From positions 21,390,001 through 21,454,000 of the forward strand of contig NC_135242.1 in the NCBI RefSeq assembly GCF_947623445.1: a stretch of DNA of 64,000 nucleotides, in the 5' to 3' direction. The position numbers were made by a program, and so were the translations under genes. The notes beneath the pieces were generated by a model that did not search any database, was not told the DNA's origin, and saw only the letters and a program-made list of their open reading frames with translations. Below are positions 1-13,501 of this stretch, one piece after another. Source of the DNA: Clavelina lepadiformis. Taxonomy: Eukaryota; Chordata; Ascidiacea; Aplousobranchia; Clavelinidae. The first letter of the stretch is position 1. Each line of letters opens with the position of its first letter.

Positions 1-295
1 TACAGTATGTAATCCACAAATAATCTACATGAAAAAAGCGGTATAAACTTTGCAAGAAAATGCAACAATGCTGCATTTTCTTATCTAAATGAATGAAGAC
101 GTAACTACTGTAACAAATAAAAAAAAATCGTTCTTTGTCCGACACACAAACGCAAAATTTGACGTTTACATAAAAACTGCTAACAAGTGGGAATTAAATA
201 AGAAAATCTGCAACAACAACAACTGGGCAGCAAAAAGAAGTTTGCGTTAATTAAGCATTCAATTACAGTTTTCTACACTTTATTGTAAAACTTAC
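1..295. other. Intron sequence of the downstream TM9SF2-like gene
   Basis: Sequence to the left of the last visible exon (296-443), which ends in a GTAAG donor on the minus strand. No coding exon is recognisable here; the next exon must lie outside the window. Confidence 0.6.
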
Positions 296-3177
296 TTTTG
301 TACAAGCGTGCTGAGCAGTAGCCGGCAACCACACCAAGTGCAACAAAGAGTAGAACAACAGCAGTCCCTAGCGCACCACGATTTGCAGGAGAGAGGAAAC
401 CGAGACACGCGAATCCAAGAGTGATGAAAGTCATCGCTATGACCTGTAAATTTGAAAATGATTATTCCAACGAAGCCCATGAATATAAAGAATAGTTCTA
501 AAGAAGATAAAATTTCCTGTTTTGCATACCTGGGTTCCAACTCCGGTAAATACAGACAAGAGCATGGCTTTAGATGGAGGACGGAAGACGTCTCCGTGAA
601 CCAACTTCCAGCCAAATTCCTCCTGTGCTTCTTCCTGCAGTTTTGAAATTGTGATGTTTTACTTATCGTACATCTGCTACAGTGCTAACTCGTGCCATTT
701 AGACTCTTGGCATTTAAAATAGACATTTTTTGTTTCATATAAGAGTGGGTTAAGAAGGATCCACGTCCAAATTAACATGCATACAGCAGAATGAGTCTAC
801 AGTATTACATGAAAGATAGCAACGCAAGAATCAAAATTCGTTGTTAATTGGAGTGCTGTATTAAACTAGGATAATATTGAAAGTTTGGGTCACGAATGTG
901 TAAGGTTTTAGTAAAACCCAAGAAATTGAAATAAATGTGTGTTTATGATTTACATAACACAGTTTGGATTATTCTGGAGTTGGTGGTAAGATGAGTTGCT
1001 TCAGAATAGAAAAAAATCAGCAAAATTAGTTTTGTTGATTCATTTCATAGAAACTCACTACAGACTCCATTTGATTGTATCTTGCAATGTCCTTGTGCAG
1101 ACTGCGGATGGTGATCATGGCAACCATCCCTGAGAGGAAGAGCACGATAACGAGAGAATTCATGATGGAGAACCACTGGATGCTGGTGTGGGGCATCGAA
1201 TCAAGGATGTAATCCCATCTTGAAGCCCATTCGATATCATCTTTCTCCTGAAGAAGATGTTTAATGATTATAGATTTAAAATTTGCATTATTTTAAGATT
1301 TCTTGATCATTCATAATTTGCATTTAAAACTCACAATAAATTGCACGCTATAAGTGTAGTCAATAGCGATGGGCTTGTCGAATTTGTTTGGCATACCAAG
1401 CGGTGGACCATCACAGCCAGATTTAGAATAACTGAAAAATTTATTATTTATGTAAATATCTCACCCTACGCAGAAATTAATTTATTGATGATAACTAATT
1501 GTAAAACAGTTTTATTTTTATGCATATAATTGTCCACTAATTTTGTAAGTTCTATTAAATCCAACCTCCTTGGTTCAAGAACAGCGCGGACAAGACGTGA
1601 TCCCTCCCAACTTCCCGTATATCCAGGATGATAATAAATTTTGATGTCGACGTGATTGAAAATGAAATAAGTATCTTTGCCTGAATATTCATCCTGAATA
1701 AAAATCAACAGATCAGTAATTATGGCTTTCTCCCTCAATAACAGTCACAGAAGAAAGAATATTCTGTGCTCACGCTGATCACACAGGCTCCTTCTTTTTC
1801 GCCTTCTGCATTAATATAGCAGCCAATCGGAAATCCCGGGCTACAGAAGTTGTCTTCAGTTTGCGTTTTGTAGCACCAAGCTATGGGCATGTTATCAATG
1901 ATCCTTAAATGCATTGAGATATTATTTAAATTTCAAGTACATATCATATATTATACGTGTATGAAGTTTATCAGAACTAAGATCAAGAATTGAAAGGTGT
2001 GGCGACTAGTCTACTACGCGTCTTAAACCCTCTCACCATCGATTTTCATAAGCATAGAACATGCCATGCTTGAGGAACTTCAATGCATCTGTTTCAGTCT
2101 CATATTTCTTCTCACAAACTTTTTTGCACGTTTCGTTCTCTTTGAAGGTGAACTGAGCAAAACAAGATACTTTGTAATTAAAATAATCAACACATAAAAG
2201 TAAAAAAACATAAAATTACACGAGACTTACCAGGTATGGTGATGAGCGAATTCTTTCTCCGAACAATACTTGGCCAAGGTTTTCAGCCGGTGCGTTGGAA
2301 GGAGATGCAGCTTCACAGAAATCAAACGCAGTGTATTCATAAGGGATGATTGACTCCGATGACACAAGGCGGTTTACATAAATAGGAATTGAGGACTGGA
2401 AAGGTAAAAATATTCATGTTAAAAACAGCAGAAAACATTATCTATGTATGTAATAATGATGTACCAATTCTCTCCTAAGTTAAGCCAAAATACGAACTGT
2501 TCTAGGGCAGTGACTAAAGTAAGTAAAAGCAACCGTTAGTTCCTTGTCTCACAAAAACAATCCCATCACGTTAAATATTTTGATTTAAAACTACTTTACA
2601 CTCAAGCATTATGTGGGGTGATTTCAAACCACATGTGAATATAGCCTAGAATGGCAGATATGTTGACAGCACACAGACAATTATGGGAAACACATCAGTT
2701 GTCAGGAAATAAATGTATTATTCTAAGTTCAGCAAAAGGAAATTCTGAATTACTATTCAGCAACCTGTGCAGCATTCATACAAAAGCTTGATGCAATATA
2801 TGTCAAGCAAATGTATTGTTTGATATACTGTAGAGTGACAAAGAATGCCACGTTTTCGAATTACTGTGATGGTTTTATATTGTATAATGTCATTATGAAA
2901 TAGCGCTTGATGAAACTCTTCACAAACATTGGGACACAATCACACAGGGCTAAAATAAACTCTAATAATGACATAAAATTTGCTTACTTAAATTTTTACA
3001 GGCCAAAAAATGTAACAGATTAAATGGAAAAACATTACAAGCACACACTCCTTGCATACTCACCTTGCATTTTTCTGTTTCGCTATCTTTTTCACAGTAG
3101 CTTATTGGAGCAATGCCAGGCAGGTAAAATGAACGGACATTGCAAATACATAAGGCCACCAAAAAGTACTTAATCAT
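1..3177 (-). CDS. TM9SF2-like nonaspanin, downstream tandem copy (partial, 3' end outside window)
   Basis: Transmembrane 9 superfamily protein (nonaspanin), a multi-pass endosome/Golgi membrane protein with a luminal N-terminal domain. Nine exons are visible: 3064-3177, 2231-2395, 2037-2152, 1774-1903, 1566-1693, 1335-1431, 1059-1247, 530-634 and 296-443; all phases agree. Family landmarks are the signal peptide followed by [90 protein letters not shown] (first TM), [23 protein letters not shown] and [10 protein letters not shown]. These match vertebrate TM9SF2 more closely than TM9SF4. The last visible exon ends near TM3, so the remaining membrane segments lie left of position 1. An AG acceptor preceded by a T-rich tract lies about 50 nt before the ATG, so the leader is spliced (5' UTR intron or spliced leader). 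Start ATG at 3177, followed by a hydrophobic signal peptide. Confidence 0.9.
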
Positions 3178-4339
3178 GGTTATGGCAAAATGCGTGTCCT
3201 ACCTAGTTCTTATTCAATGTATGGCTTCTGAAAAAAAGTTTTACAATTAGAAGATAAATGCATGGTATCTTGCAAGTTTTAGGTAACAGGAAAGCTAAAA
3301 CAACGATGGATCATTTCACCACTTGCAAGTTGACTTGACTAGCCAAGTCAGATACGAGTTGAATTGACAAGGAAAAAAACAGGAAAAATGTAAATGTAAA
3401 TCAATAAATGTGATGGAGCGTTAGAAAATACTACAACTACGAAAAACATCACACTGGTCTAGTGATTTGAAGTAGGAAATAGCAGACACAAAAATCTAGC
3501 AGGGTTTTATCTGAGCAAGAGAAAAACTAATTCTCCGCAATCCAGTGCATGAACATGCGGACAACGCAACATAAGAAAATCTTTAAATAAACCATCGACA
3601 ATCAACAGAAGAAAAAACAAGAAACAAATTCCTAAAATTTCACATACTGACCTTAAAAGATTGCGTTTATACCCATAAATGTAACTCGTATTTAAATAAA
3701 AAGGCCCCAGATACTAAACAACTTAAATACATCATAGAGAAAGCAACATGATTGTTGGTATACATATACAAATGGATACATGAACAAAATTTTAAATGAA
3801 TAATTCCAGAATATAGTTGGACCAGACAACGTTGTACCACAAATACTAAACACATTAAACAGAAGACAACTAAGCCTATGTCTGTTGGTATACAAGTGTC
3901 TACACTTGTACATCAACAAAACGGGTGAATACCTGGTTAGTGTGTGCTGATCCTAAAAGCATTGGCCCCTATTCCTAACTGTGTGACCAGCTACCAAACG
4001 GGACAAAAAATTGATCGATTAGTTAATCAAGTCATTGCGGCACGCTTGCAATATTCTATATGACACAGTGAAAAGTTGTAAATTGCAAACAAGGTATTAA
4101 TAAAAGGTTTTCAATAAAAATCAACATCTGTAAAAAATACTGACATAAACACAAAAAACAAAGAATTTCAACACAAAACTTTTTCATGGGAAAATCAATG
4201 TGACAAATTGCAATCCCATTTTTCTTGTATTAATGGGTGAGTAGTAAGTACCGAAAAACTATTTGTGATGTTATAGTGACGACAACGATATAACTACAGC
4301 TGTCACTTAAAAACAACAGAATGAACATTTTGTGCCATT
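3178..4339. other. Spacer between the two TM9SF2-like genes
   Basis: 1.16 kb between the stop of the upstream copy (4340) and the ATG of the downstream copy (3177). On the minus strand a T-rich tract and AG acceptor at 3228 gives a 50-nt leader before the ATG; the matching acceptor of the upstream copy is at 10720 (66-nt leader). These may be 5' UTR introns or spliced-leader acceptors, and the sequence alone cannot separate the two. The open frames at 3667-3919 show no family resemblance. Confidence 0.5.
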
Positions 4340-7300
4340 CTACAATGCATTTAGTAGCAGTTGTTTCCCAGTTTGATCATGTGGTTGTTTGTGAGACTGC
4401 CTCTGAAGGATATGAGATTTCTGTTTGTTGAAGCTGCTAATGCTTGAAAAGTACCAGAAGCTTGCATTGAAACCGACAGTTCCTGGCAAAAAACAAAGTT
4501 CAGTTTGCAAAGTTTCACAAATAGGTGCTGGCATCTGTTGCTACACTAAGGTTAGGATTCGAGAAATAATTTAAAGAATTCAGAACCAATATTAAACAAA
4601 CACAGAAATGACCATTTGAAAAGAAAAACTAGAATTGTACATTTAAATAAATATAATAGTAAATTTTTCTGGCCATACAATATAGAAGATTTTGTTGAAA
4701 ACAAACAGAACTTCATTTAACCCACCTGTGAAGAGGAATATCATAATAGTCATGATGAGTGTGTATCCAAAGTAGAGCATCCCGGATGCGAATCCTTCAA
4801 CTCCAAGCTTAGTGAAGTAGAAGTGGATTGCGTAGATGAAAAAATAGACAGCGGTAAAGCCAGGTGTTAAGAAGGAACGCCACCACCAGTGATAATCCTG
4901 AAACGATTCAGGCTGGCTTAAGTTTTCTTACTGAGTCTACATTTGGTTATATAATACAACTGATAAAAATATGCAATATATATACATACGATAACGTTTT
5001 TATGTTTGCATGCACTGCATACCAGTAACCAGGTATCAAAAATGGCAGCACACTACCTTGTTATGATTTAGATTGCGACGATTAGGGCCTAGTGCTTTTG
5101 TTATCAAATGTCAGTGCGAAGAAATGCTGCTAACTCACAAACAACAATTTTTTTAGTCAACAATTACCCTTAAGGCCAACTGGAAGCAGCACATCATGAT
5201 TGCAATCCCGCCACAAAGTATGACAAGGACAACAGCTGCCAGGAAAGTGAAACCAAAATTGTTGTAGAGTTGATTATTCCTGGAGGGAATTAGTAAATAT
5301 TAACATGAATAAGAAATGTATGCGAGGCACTGACAAAATCTACCCTGCTAACATGCAGCAAGACAAACACGTACTGAGCAAGACAAATAAATCACAGGTT
5401 ACATTTAAATCAAGAACTTATTACAAGCTTACCAAATGGAGTTGAGGATAAAATATAACTGGATAAAAATAGAACTGAAGGGAAGGATTCCTCCCACGAC
5501 GATGCAAGGAAGTGGTTTGGTGCAACACGTAGATCGTCCAACGATGTTTCTTGGAACCAGATTGGTAGTCACTGGAAGTTGGATCGGCTGCATTTATAAA
5601 GAGGAAAGTGTGACATCAAGGTACATTCCAAATTATTGAATTATTTTCCCAAAAATTTACCTTTGTCTTGTAACCAAACGCAGTTCCAAAGCATGTGAAG
5701 AACATTAAGCCACAATAAAGTGCTGATATTGCAATATACGCTGAACAAGGGAGGGCAGCTGAACTTCTTTCTAAGCGCCATATGATATCCATGGTAAGGA
5801 CGATGAGGAATATGATGCTGAAAAAATTAAATTTGTCTTTCTAAAACTCTTAAACGCAAATATGATACTGAAGCTATGCGATAAATATGATATCATTAAT
5901 GGCAATGCAACACTCGCAAAAGCATAATGGTTCCAAGATGTCACTGCAGGTAAGATAATGATTACAGCAGTACAGTACCTACCCTGGAATTAACAACGAA
6001 GTCATGGCTGCGTTGCTTTTCAATTTTTCGCCACCAAACACTGCAAAAGTTTATAAACTTGTAAATCTCAATTGCTACTAGTTTTAAATTTAATGAATTC
6101 ACATAATCTTTGCTTTCTGAGAAATTGCTGCTAAAAAGAATTTCCAAGTTAGTTAGAGTTTGATTGAAAAGATTTGACTTTGTGGCAACATGCCTCAAGG
6201 CAACACGTGTTACCTACATATAGCTGTGGTGAGTGACTGGTATAACCAGACTATTCTTCATGAAAGGTTAAATTTTTACTGCAGTTAAAATAAAATTAAC
6301 CAAAAACTGTCATAATTATTGAATAAGGTGTAAGTGATATCTGCACCTTAAAACACCTAAACTCTTGTAAACCTTAAACAAAAACTACTGGACAGAGGTG
6401 AAAAATAATAACCTTTCGTAATGGAAAATAGCTTTAGGCAATAATCAAGAAAACATAAGGCTATGACTATAAGATTACAAAGTGGATTAAACAGTGACAT
6501 ATTTTCCTATACAAACAGTTATATTCATATATTATAATAGCTTTCAATTTTCCAGTGAATCACGATGAAAGTTAAATAAACCAAGTTTGTTTGTGATGCA
6601 AGAAATAGCACTTATATATGCTATTTAATTATTAAATGTGAAAATCAAACTGTTGTTGCTTTTACAGTGTATTAGAAATAAACTTTGTTAATATTTCAAT
6701 TGTGTTTTAATTCACCCCTCACAAAAAAATTAAACTATTTTCCCTAAACAAATTAAGGAATCGGTAGCACAGGATTGTATTTGTGGAATTAGCAAAATCA
6801 ATTGAAATGAGAAGCTGGGCTAGGAGGAAAAACCTGCAACAATTTATCAAATTAGACTAGAGAATTATTATTAGATTATATTTATTATATAGAATATAAT
6901 TATTATTAGAATTAGGTGAAATTAAACACACCTTTAAAAAATAGTCATGTTTACAATTTAAATTTATGTAAAATATCATACACCTATAGCAATTATTTGT
7001 CAATTTTTATAACAAATTCTGAAACGTCTCTACATGGAATATTGGTATATTAGTGAAAGTAGACTTGGTTGAGGCAATTTGAGCAGTTTCATGTTAGTTA
7101 CAATAAGCTATCTATTGAATTTTCAAATTTACTTAATTAACTTAAACTTAATTACTTAACTTACCTACCTAATTTCAAACTTACTTTTGTACAAACGTGC
7201 TGAGCAGTAACCAGCAAGTGAACCAGACATTACAAAACAGTAGAGAACAAAAGTTCCTATTTCACTACGATTTGTAGGAGAGATGAATCCAAGGCTCGCT

Positions 7301-10300
7301 AAGAGAAGAGTAAGGAAGGTCGTTGCTATAACCTACAAAGTGGCATATAATTTGGCAATGGTTATTTCAAACAAAGTCCATAAACATACCCAGTCGACCT
7401 AAAGTGAATAATATTTCCTGTGTTGCATACCTGGGTTCCAACTCCAGTAAATACAGACAAGAGCATGGGTTTGGATGGAAGATGAAAGTCATGTACGTCA
7501 TCATCATACTCATCCTGGACACAAGGTAGTAAAGTTTGTAACAATACATTTGTATGCTTTAATTTAGTTGAGGTTATGCGATTCTACATTCAGCTCACAT
7601 CATATTTCATCTGATTACTCTTGTAAATGCGGACAGTGATGACAATGACTAAAACTGAGATAAACAACATGACAATGAGTGAGTTCATGATGGAAAACCA
7701 CAGGATGTTGGTGTTATGTGTGGAATGAAGGATGTAATCCCACCTTGATGCCCATTCGATGTCATCCTTTTTCTGAAGAAGTTCAATGATGGATTTAGGC
7801 TTGTATCATTTTAAGGTTTGAAATTAACATAAAATTTGCTTTACGACTTACAATAAACTGCACAGTGTAGGTGTAGTCAATGATAAAGGGTTGATTGAAA
7901 TTATTTGGGATGGCAAGTGGTGCACCTTGGCAATTTGTTTCGGAAAAGCTAGAAATATACAGCAACGCAAAAATATAAACTTACACAAAACGTAACTTCC
8001 TAGTCCAAAAACTCTACCTTTTTGGTTCAAGAACAGCTCGAACAAGATGTGAACCCTTCGAGCTTCCATTATAACCAGGATGATAATATATTTTAATGTC
8101 GACGTGATTGAAGATGAAATAGTTATTTCTACTTGAATATTCATCCTGAAAAAAGAGTAACAGAATAATCACAAGATTTTTCAAAAATACAATTTTGTAA
8201 AATACAAATTCTGGAAAACCAAATCCAAACCACAGGCTCAGTATACGAGTAGTTACAAGTCGCATATCTCCTGTATACAAGCTAGTTAAATATTACCATT
8301 ACAACGCCTTATGATTTATTAAAAAAAACTTATGATAACATAAAACACATTTTATAACTAGAATATTTGCACTCACACTTATCTCAAAAACATTTTTTTC
8401 TTCAAAGTAGCCAATCGGAAATCCCAAGCTACAGATGCTTTCAGTTGATGTTTCGAAACATCGTGTCATGGGCATATCATCAACAATCCTGAAATGCAAT
8501 AAAGGAACACATATTAATTATTAACCAAAATACATTAAAAGAAAATTGGATAACATTGCATCTAAAAATAATAGCCTTTAAGACAGTATTCAAATACCAT
8601 AAACTCTATGTACTACAGTAACTACATCGTTCACTTTTCTTACCATCGATTTTCATAAGCATGCAAAATGCTCTGTTTCAGGAAGTTCAATGCATTTGTT
8701 TCATTGTCATATTTCTTCTCACAAACTTTTTTGCACGTTTCGTTCTCTTTGAAGGTGAACTGAGCAAAACGAGATATTTCACAACAAAATATAAATGCAG
8801 AATATAGAGAAGCAAAAAACGTAGAATTACACGAGACTTACAAGATATGATGACGAGCGAATTCTTTCTCCGAACAATACTTGGCCAAGATCTTTATACA
8901 GTGCAATTGAAGGAGATGCAGCTTCACAGAAATCAAACGCAGTGTATTCATACGGGATGATTGACTCCGATGACACAAGGCGGTTTACATAGACAGGGAT
9001 AGAGGACTAAAAATTTTAAAAATCATACATTACGAGAAAATATATATAAACCAAACAAAAAACTAGATCCTTACAATTATTGGAATTAGACACGCATACC
9101 ATCATACTCCAGCATATTTGTATATAAAGTGTCATAATTGTTTATAAGATACTCAACTTGATTGCATCTGTCTGTACAGTATATATACTGTACATACATA
9201 AAACATAACACAGTATATAACAGTAATAGTCCCGAGTACTATTAATTATGGTTGTACAGCAAATGGTAATGATGAGCTACACTGATTGATTAGCTACACT
9301 GCCAGAGGCATACATATATGTATAACTATATCATTTACAGTTAAATCATCCTCTTGCTTGGAATTACCATAGTTTTTGAATAAAGCCGCAGCTACTATTT
9401 TCATTTTTGATCATTTTGCAATAAGGGAGGACAGCTTCTAATCTTTAATCAGATCAACAGATGGTCAGTAACAGAGTAAAACTTCAACATCATTCGTTGC
9501 GACTTCTATTCATGGGTGGTGGCTTTTAATGAAGAAACTACGGTAGACAATTTCAGAATTACAAGACCCTTTCAAGACAACTGCTTAATTGGCAAGATTT
9601 ACTTATGTTGAATTGTATTATTGTATACAGTAGGGCCTTGTTTAGCCAAACTCTGAAAAAGGAATTCCTGATATCTGACATAAAAATACTAGGAATGGGT
9701 TCTTCCCATGCATTTTACCCCTTTAATCCAGAAAGCTCACTGTCCAAATATATATAGGTCAACTCAAAAGAAAAGCACCCATTAATCTGGATTACAAAAA
9801 CTGCTTTATTGTTATGCATCAATGTTTCATACTTTTCACACATCAGTATTTGTTTTAGGTGCAGTCATTGACCAATTTTTTTACACTACTTTTACTAAAA
9901 TTGTTCATTTTACACACAGTTGGATCTTCAATACAGTTTTTTGCATTTTAATGTAGTGTAGTCCTAAATACAAGCAATTTTACAATAATTGATTTCACTG
10001 CGATATTCTGTTGACTAATTTGGATATTCTGCTAAACCAACGTTTTACAACAAAACAAAGTGATCGGGATTAACAATGTTTAAAAGTATATATATGCTTT
10101 TTAATTAATGCATAAATATACAAATACAATACTAATATGGTATTACTGGTACATATACATATACCTAAACGGGAGCTATACTCATTTAAAACAAGGTGCA
10201 ACTGCATACAAAGACAATTATGAGAACAATTTAAATCTGTTGGCAGGAAATAAATTTATCTATTGTATTATTCTATATTCTACCAAAGGAAACTCTAAAT

Positions 10301-10653
10301 CCCAATTTAACAGTTTGCTGAACATCTGGAGCGATATGTCTCATGCAAATGTATTGTTAGATTAAATGAATACAAAACATTGTCAAATTAACAAAATTCC
10401 AAGCATCGTATTTTAAACATTGTTTAGTATCAAAAATATTAAATTCATAAAGTGTACTACTTTACAACTTTCTTTACAAATTCAGGCAATATAGAAGATT
10501 AGGTGAAAAAACATTACAAGTCAGAGCACAATTTCCTTACATACTCACATTGCATTTCTCGATTTCACTGCCTTTCTCACAGTAGCTCACTGGTGTAAGG
10601 CCAAATGAATGGACATTACATATACATAAAGCCACCACTAAATACTTAATCAT
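4340..10653 (-). CDS. TM9SF2-like nonaspanin, upstream tandem copy (complete, diverged)
   Basis: Complete second nonaspanin gene, 15 exons, 641 aa: 10549-10653, 8842-9006, 8644-8759, 8377-8488, 8018-8145, 7852-7948, 7599-7772, 7431-7514, 7185-7332, 5983-6040, 5661-5817, 5433-5587, 5168-5279, 4726-4897, 4340-4482. Phases sum without conflict and intron positions match the neighbouring copy. Recognisable parts: signal peptide (residues 1-16), [77 protein letters not shown] and the terminal GTVGF segment. Family length is about 640-660 aa, so it is full length. Several motifs that are otherwise conserved are eroded: the FYLPG start, the HKDIARYN loop after TM1, the FGWKLVHGD block and the VRTNQIPRQIPEQ loop. 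This suggests relaxed constraint or a changed role, though no stop or frameshift is present. The gene lies 1.2 kb upstream of the other copy in the same orientation. Confidence 0.9.
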
Positions 10654-12224
10654 GCTCAGGACCAATTGTGTGTATATATGTACCCTAAATCACTCTGGTT
10701 GGATTTGATATTTCTGGTCCTACAAAATACAAACAAAACTTCACAGTCTTGGTATGCTTGGTAGGTTACCCAGGCTACTAACTTTGCAATGTGACTGTGA
10801 GAATAAATGCAAAGTGACACGTTACATAAATAACTCTGTCTGGCATTTCAACCAAAGTTTAAAATAATAGACTAGCAGGAAATCTAAACGGAATTATTAT
10901 ATTTAGTGCCGCAGATACCATGCAAAATCTTACACAATTTACGCCGAATGCTACACTAATAACGCAACATGGACTCATATCGAACGAAATCAATGTGTTG
11001 AATTCAAAGCACAATAACATAAAATTTAGGCAAACTTTTTTAAATATTCTTTCTTTACTTGTAAAAAATGAATGAAAATGAATATAAGTAAGTCGACAAT
11101 TTCCACTGTTAAGTATAGGTGATTGAAAAAGTCTTGCTACTCAGACCATAACTTGGAAAGGGTCTAATATTACCATAAGCATCGATGAAAATTTATCCGG
11201 CCCAAAGAAGTTCTTGATTGGGTGTTAAGTATAGCCTATCTGTGGTTAGATTAAATATGCACTGGAGGAAGATCGAATTTAGGTGAACATTTGGTTACAG
11301 GCATTGCACGTCTACACACTTAAGTTAGCAAGTCTACATACTGGAGATCTCCACGAATCCTACCAAGAAATACAGACCTGTAGACACGACTGCCTGTCAG
11401 TATTTCGTGGCAGCTGCCAACCTGATGTAAATTTGAGTCTAGAATGCCAGTGCACAGCCACTACATGTTTTTGTATGCTAGACCCCAGCTAATTAAATTA
11501 TGATGTCATCTGGTTGGGCAATCGTATACTGGACCCATAAATCCCAAGTAAACTTTCTGCACACTTGACTTTGTAGAAGCTACAATTTGACCACATTGGG
11601 GAGGGGGGGAAATCCACAGACTGCTTTGCGCGGATTCCTCGGGAATATGTTCCCAAACGTGGGCCATTTATCGTGTGCATAAACTAGCCAATACTTTTAA
11701 AATAAACTTGACTAATGCTTCTGACTAGGAAACATTCTACCTGCGCAATTCTTTTGCAAAATAAACGAAGTTGTGCAGACGTGATTTTTCTGAACGATTT
11801 GCGCGTGTAGGCTATAGTATAGAATAGACTAATCGTTATTTTCTGATTTTGTTGCGCGGGAGAGGTTTCTCCTAAAAAAACAGCAGGGTCTAGTATACAA
11901 GTAGACAACCAGATGACGCCACAATTTCAGTAGCTAGGGCCTAGGCCTGGTATACAAAGGCATCCTGTGGTTGTGCACTTGTATACTACTGTAGACCCAA
12001 CTGTTCAAATCTGACAATTTTGGAGCCAAATAAATAGCCACGTAACAGTATAAATGTAACCTTACACAAAGTTTCGTTGAAATGGTATATAATATAATTT
12101 TACCCTGCAACTAAGCGTTTGTGAAAAGCGTCCGTTGGACCACTCTAAACCATCCCACAAGGCTCACAGCTCACACAATTGCGAAACTGTTGCAACGTCA
12201 ACGTTTCTTTTTTCAGTTATTTGT

Positions 12225-12240
12225 CAGATCACGTGATCTG
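12225..12240. promoter_or_regulatory. Palindromic E-box CAGATCACGTGATCTG
   Basis: Perfect 16-bp palindrome with a central TCACGTGA core, the sequence preferred by bHLH-leucine-zipper factors of the MITF/TFE and USF groups. A second site, GGTCACGTGC, lies about 100 bp away. Both are about 1.6 kb upstream of the ATG of the complete TM9SF2-like gene on the minus strand. Function is inferred from motif and position only. Confidence 0.35.
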
Positions 12241-13218
12241 AAGGAAAAATAATAGGCTGAGAGAAAAACACGGAAAGGGGATTGCGAGCAAAACGGATGA
12301 GGCGGTGAGAAACTTTTTTTTGATGACTGAAAGGTCACGTGCAAAATAAATTAAGCAGGTCTTTTCTATAAATTAGAAAACTTTTTGTTTAATTTTCCAC
12401 TGCAGGATTTAGTACATATCCTGCTTACTGTAACGACAAGAGATTTTATTAAAATACTATCAAGACAGTTAAGAAAACGTGGACTTACGTCGTTCCAAAA
12501 AGCAATCATTTATTTCTCTATCAATCTCTGAAATATTAATTATTTCTGTATGAATTAGGCAGAAAATTCTTAACTGATATTGCGTTTTCGAACAATTGTT
12601 CTCAGCGCGAACGATGTATTAATGATCATTTTCGCTCAGCCATATTTAAATTAAGTTACTAGCCTAATATTCTATGGGTCAGCATGAGTTGTAAACAATT
12701 GAAAGGCCGAGGGAAGTTTCAAAGCAATTTGACGACTAAACAAAACTTATTATTCCAATGCAGTGTATTGTAAATAACATTGGAATGTCGGAGAATTTCA
12801 CAAAACAAAAGAGAATTAAATAGATTAAAATAAAACAGAGCAAAATTCACCTAACTTATTTTAATGAACGCATATAAGTGCAATCAATTTCGAATAACAG
12901 AAAAAAAAAAGATTTTCGTTACAGATAAAGACGTTTCCTCATTTTCTATTGCTGTCATTAAGGGCGATAGTAGACTTAAAACATAGCTTATACAAAGCTT
13001 ACTCCTAGTTGTACTTGAAGAAAGCTGGTTGTACGACGTACTTCAACTTATACTACTTCTGCTTTGTTTTAAAAAAATAGTCGGTTAAAAGAATCAAGTT
13101 TCGGGCATAAACTGTTTCACGTTATATTTTGTTGGCCTGATCGGAGCGGATATCGGTTAATGTTTTTCTAAGTGTCAGCATAAAGGACAGAATTACTCGA
13201 AGAAGATATAGCCTAGAC

Positions 13219-13394
13219 CAGGGATGTCCAACCTTTTATTATAGTGGGCCGCATTGTCACTTGAAATAATTAAATGGGCCGCAAAACCTATTAAATTTCA
13301 AGAAAAATAGGTACATAAAGTACATACTTTTGGAGTGAAAATGACTAGCGGGCCGCACAAAAATCTCAGGCGGGCCGCAGGTTGGACATCCCTG
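13219..13394. mobile_element. hAT-like MITE (176 bp)
   Basis: Begins CAGGGATGTCCAACCT and ends with the inverted copy AGGTTGGACATCCCTG. Flanks are GCCTAGAC on the left and CCCTAGAC on the right, a 7/8 match to an 8-bp target duplication, which is the hAT size. GC-rich internal repeats (GGGCCGC) and no coding capacity. Non-autonomous; the transposase source is unknown. Confidence 0.8.
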
Positions 13395-13501
13395 CCCTAG
13401 ACGATAAAAACATGTTGAAAACGACAAATTTCCGTCAAACGAGCGACCATATGACAAGTTTTCTTCTTTTTTTGTCGAAGTTTGAGACAGGGTTTGATAG
13501 T

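Larger units (their letters stand above)
10654..13501. other. Intergenic region between the TM9SF2-like and EVC2-like genes
   Basis: 2.8 kb with no recognisable coding exon. It holds the 5' flank of the upstream TM9SF2-like gene, a 16-bp palindrome centred on CACGTG at 12225-12240, a second CACGTG site near 12333, and a small hAT-like element at 13219-13394. Several open frames (11283-11492, 11684-11908) have no family signature. Confidence 0.5.

Noticed and set aside
3178..3227. TTGAATAAG in the leader of the downstream TM9SF2-like gene, matching the end of the Ciona spliced leader as I recall it
   Set aside because: Nine bases in AT-rich DNA is likely chance, and a genomic leader would not carry the added sequence unless retrocopied.
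11283..11908. Open frames in the TM9SF2/EVC2 intergenic region
   Set aside because: Short, no splice context and no resemblance to known families.
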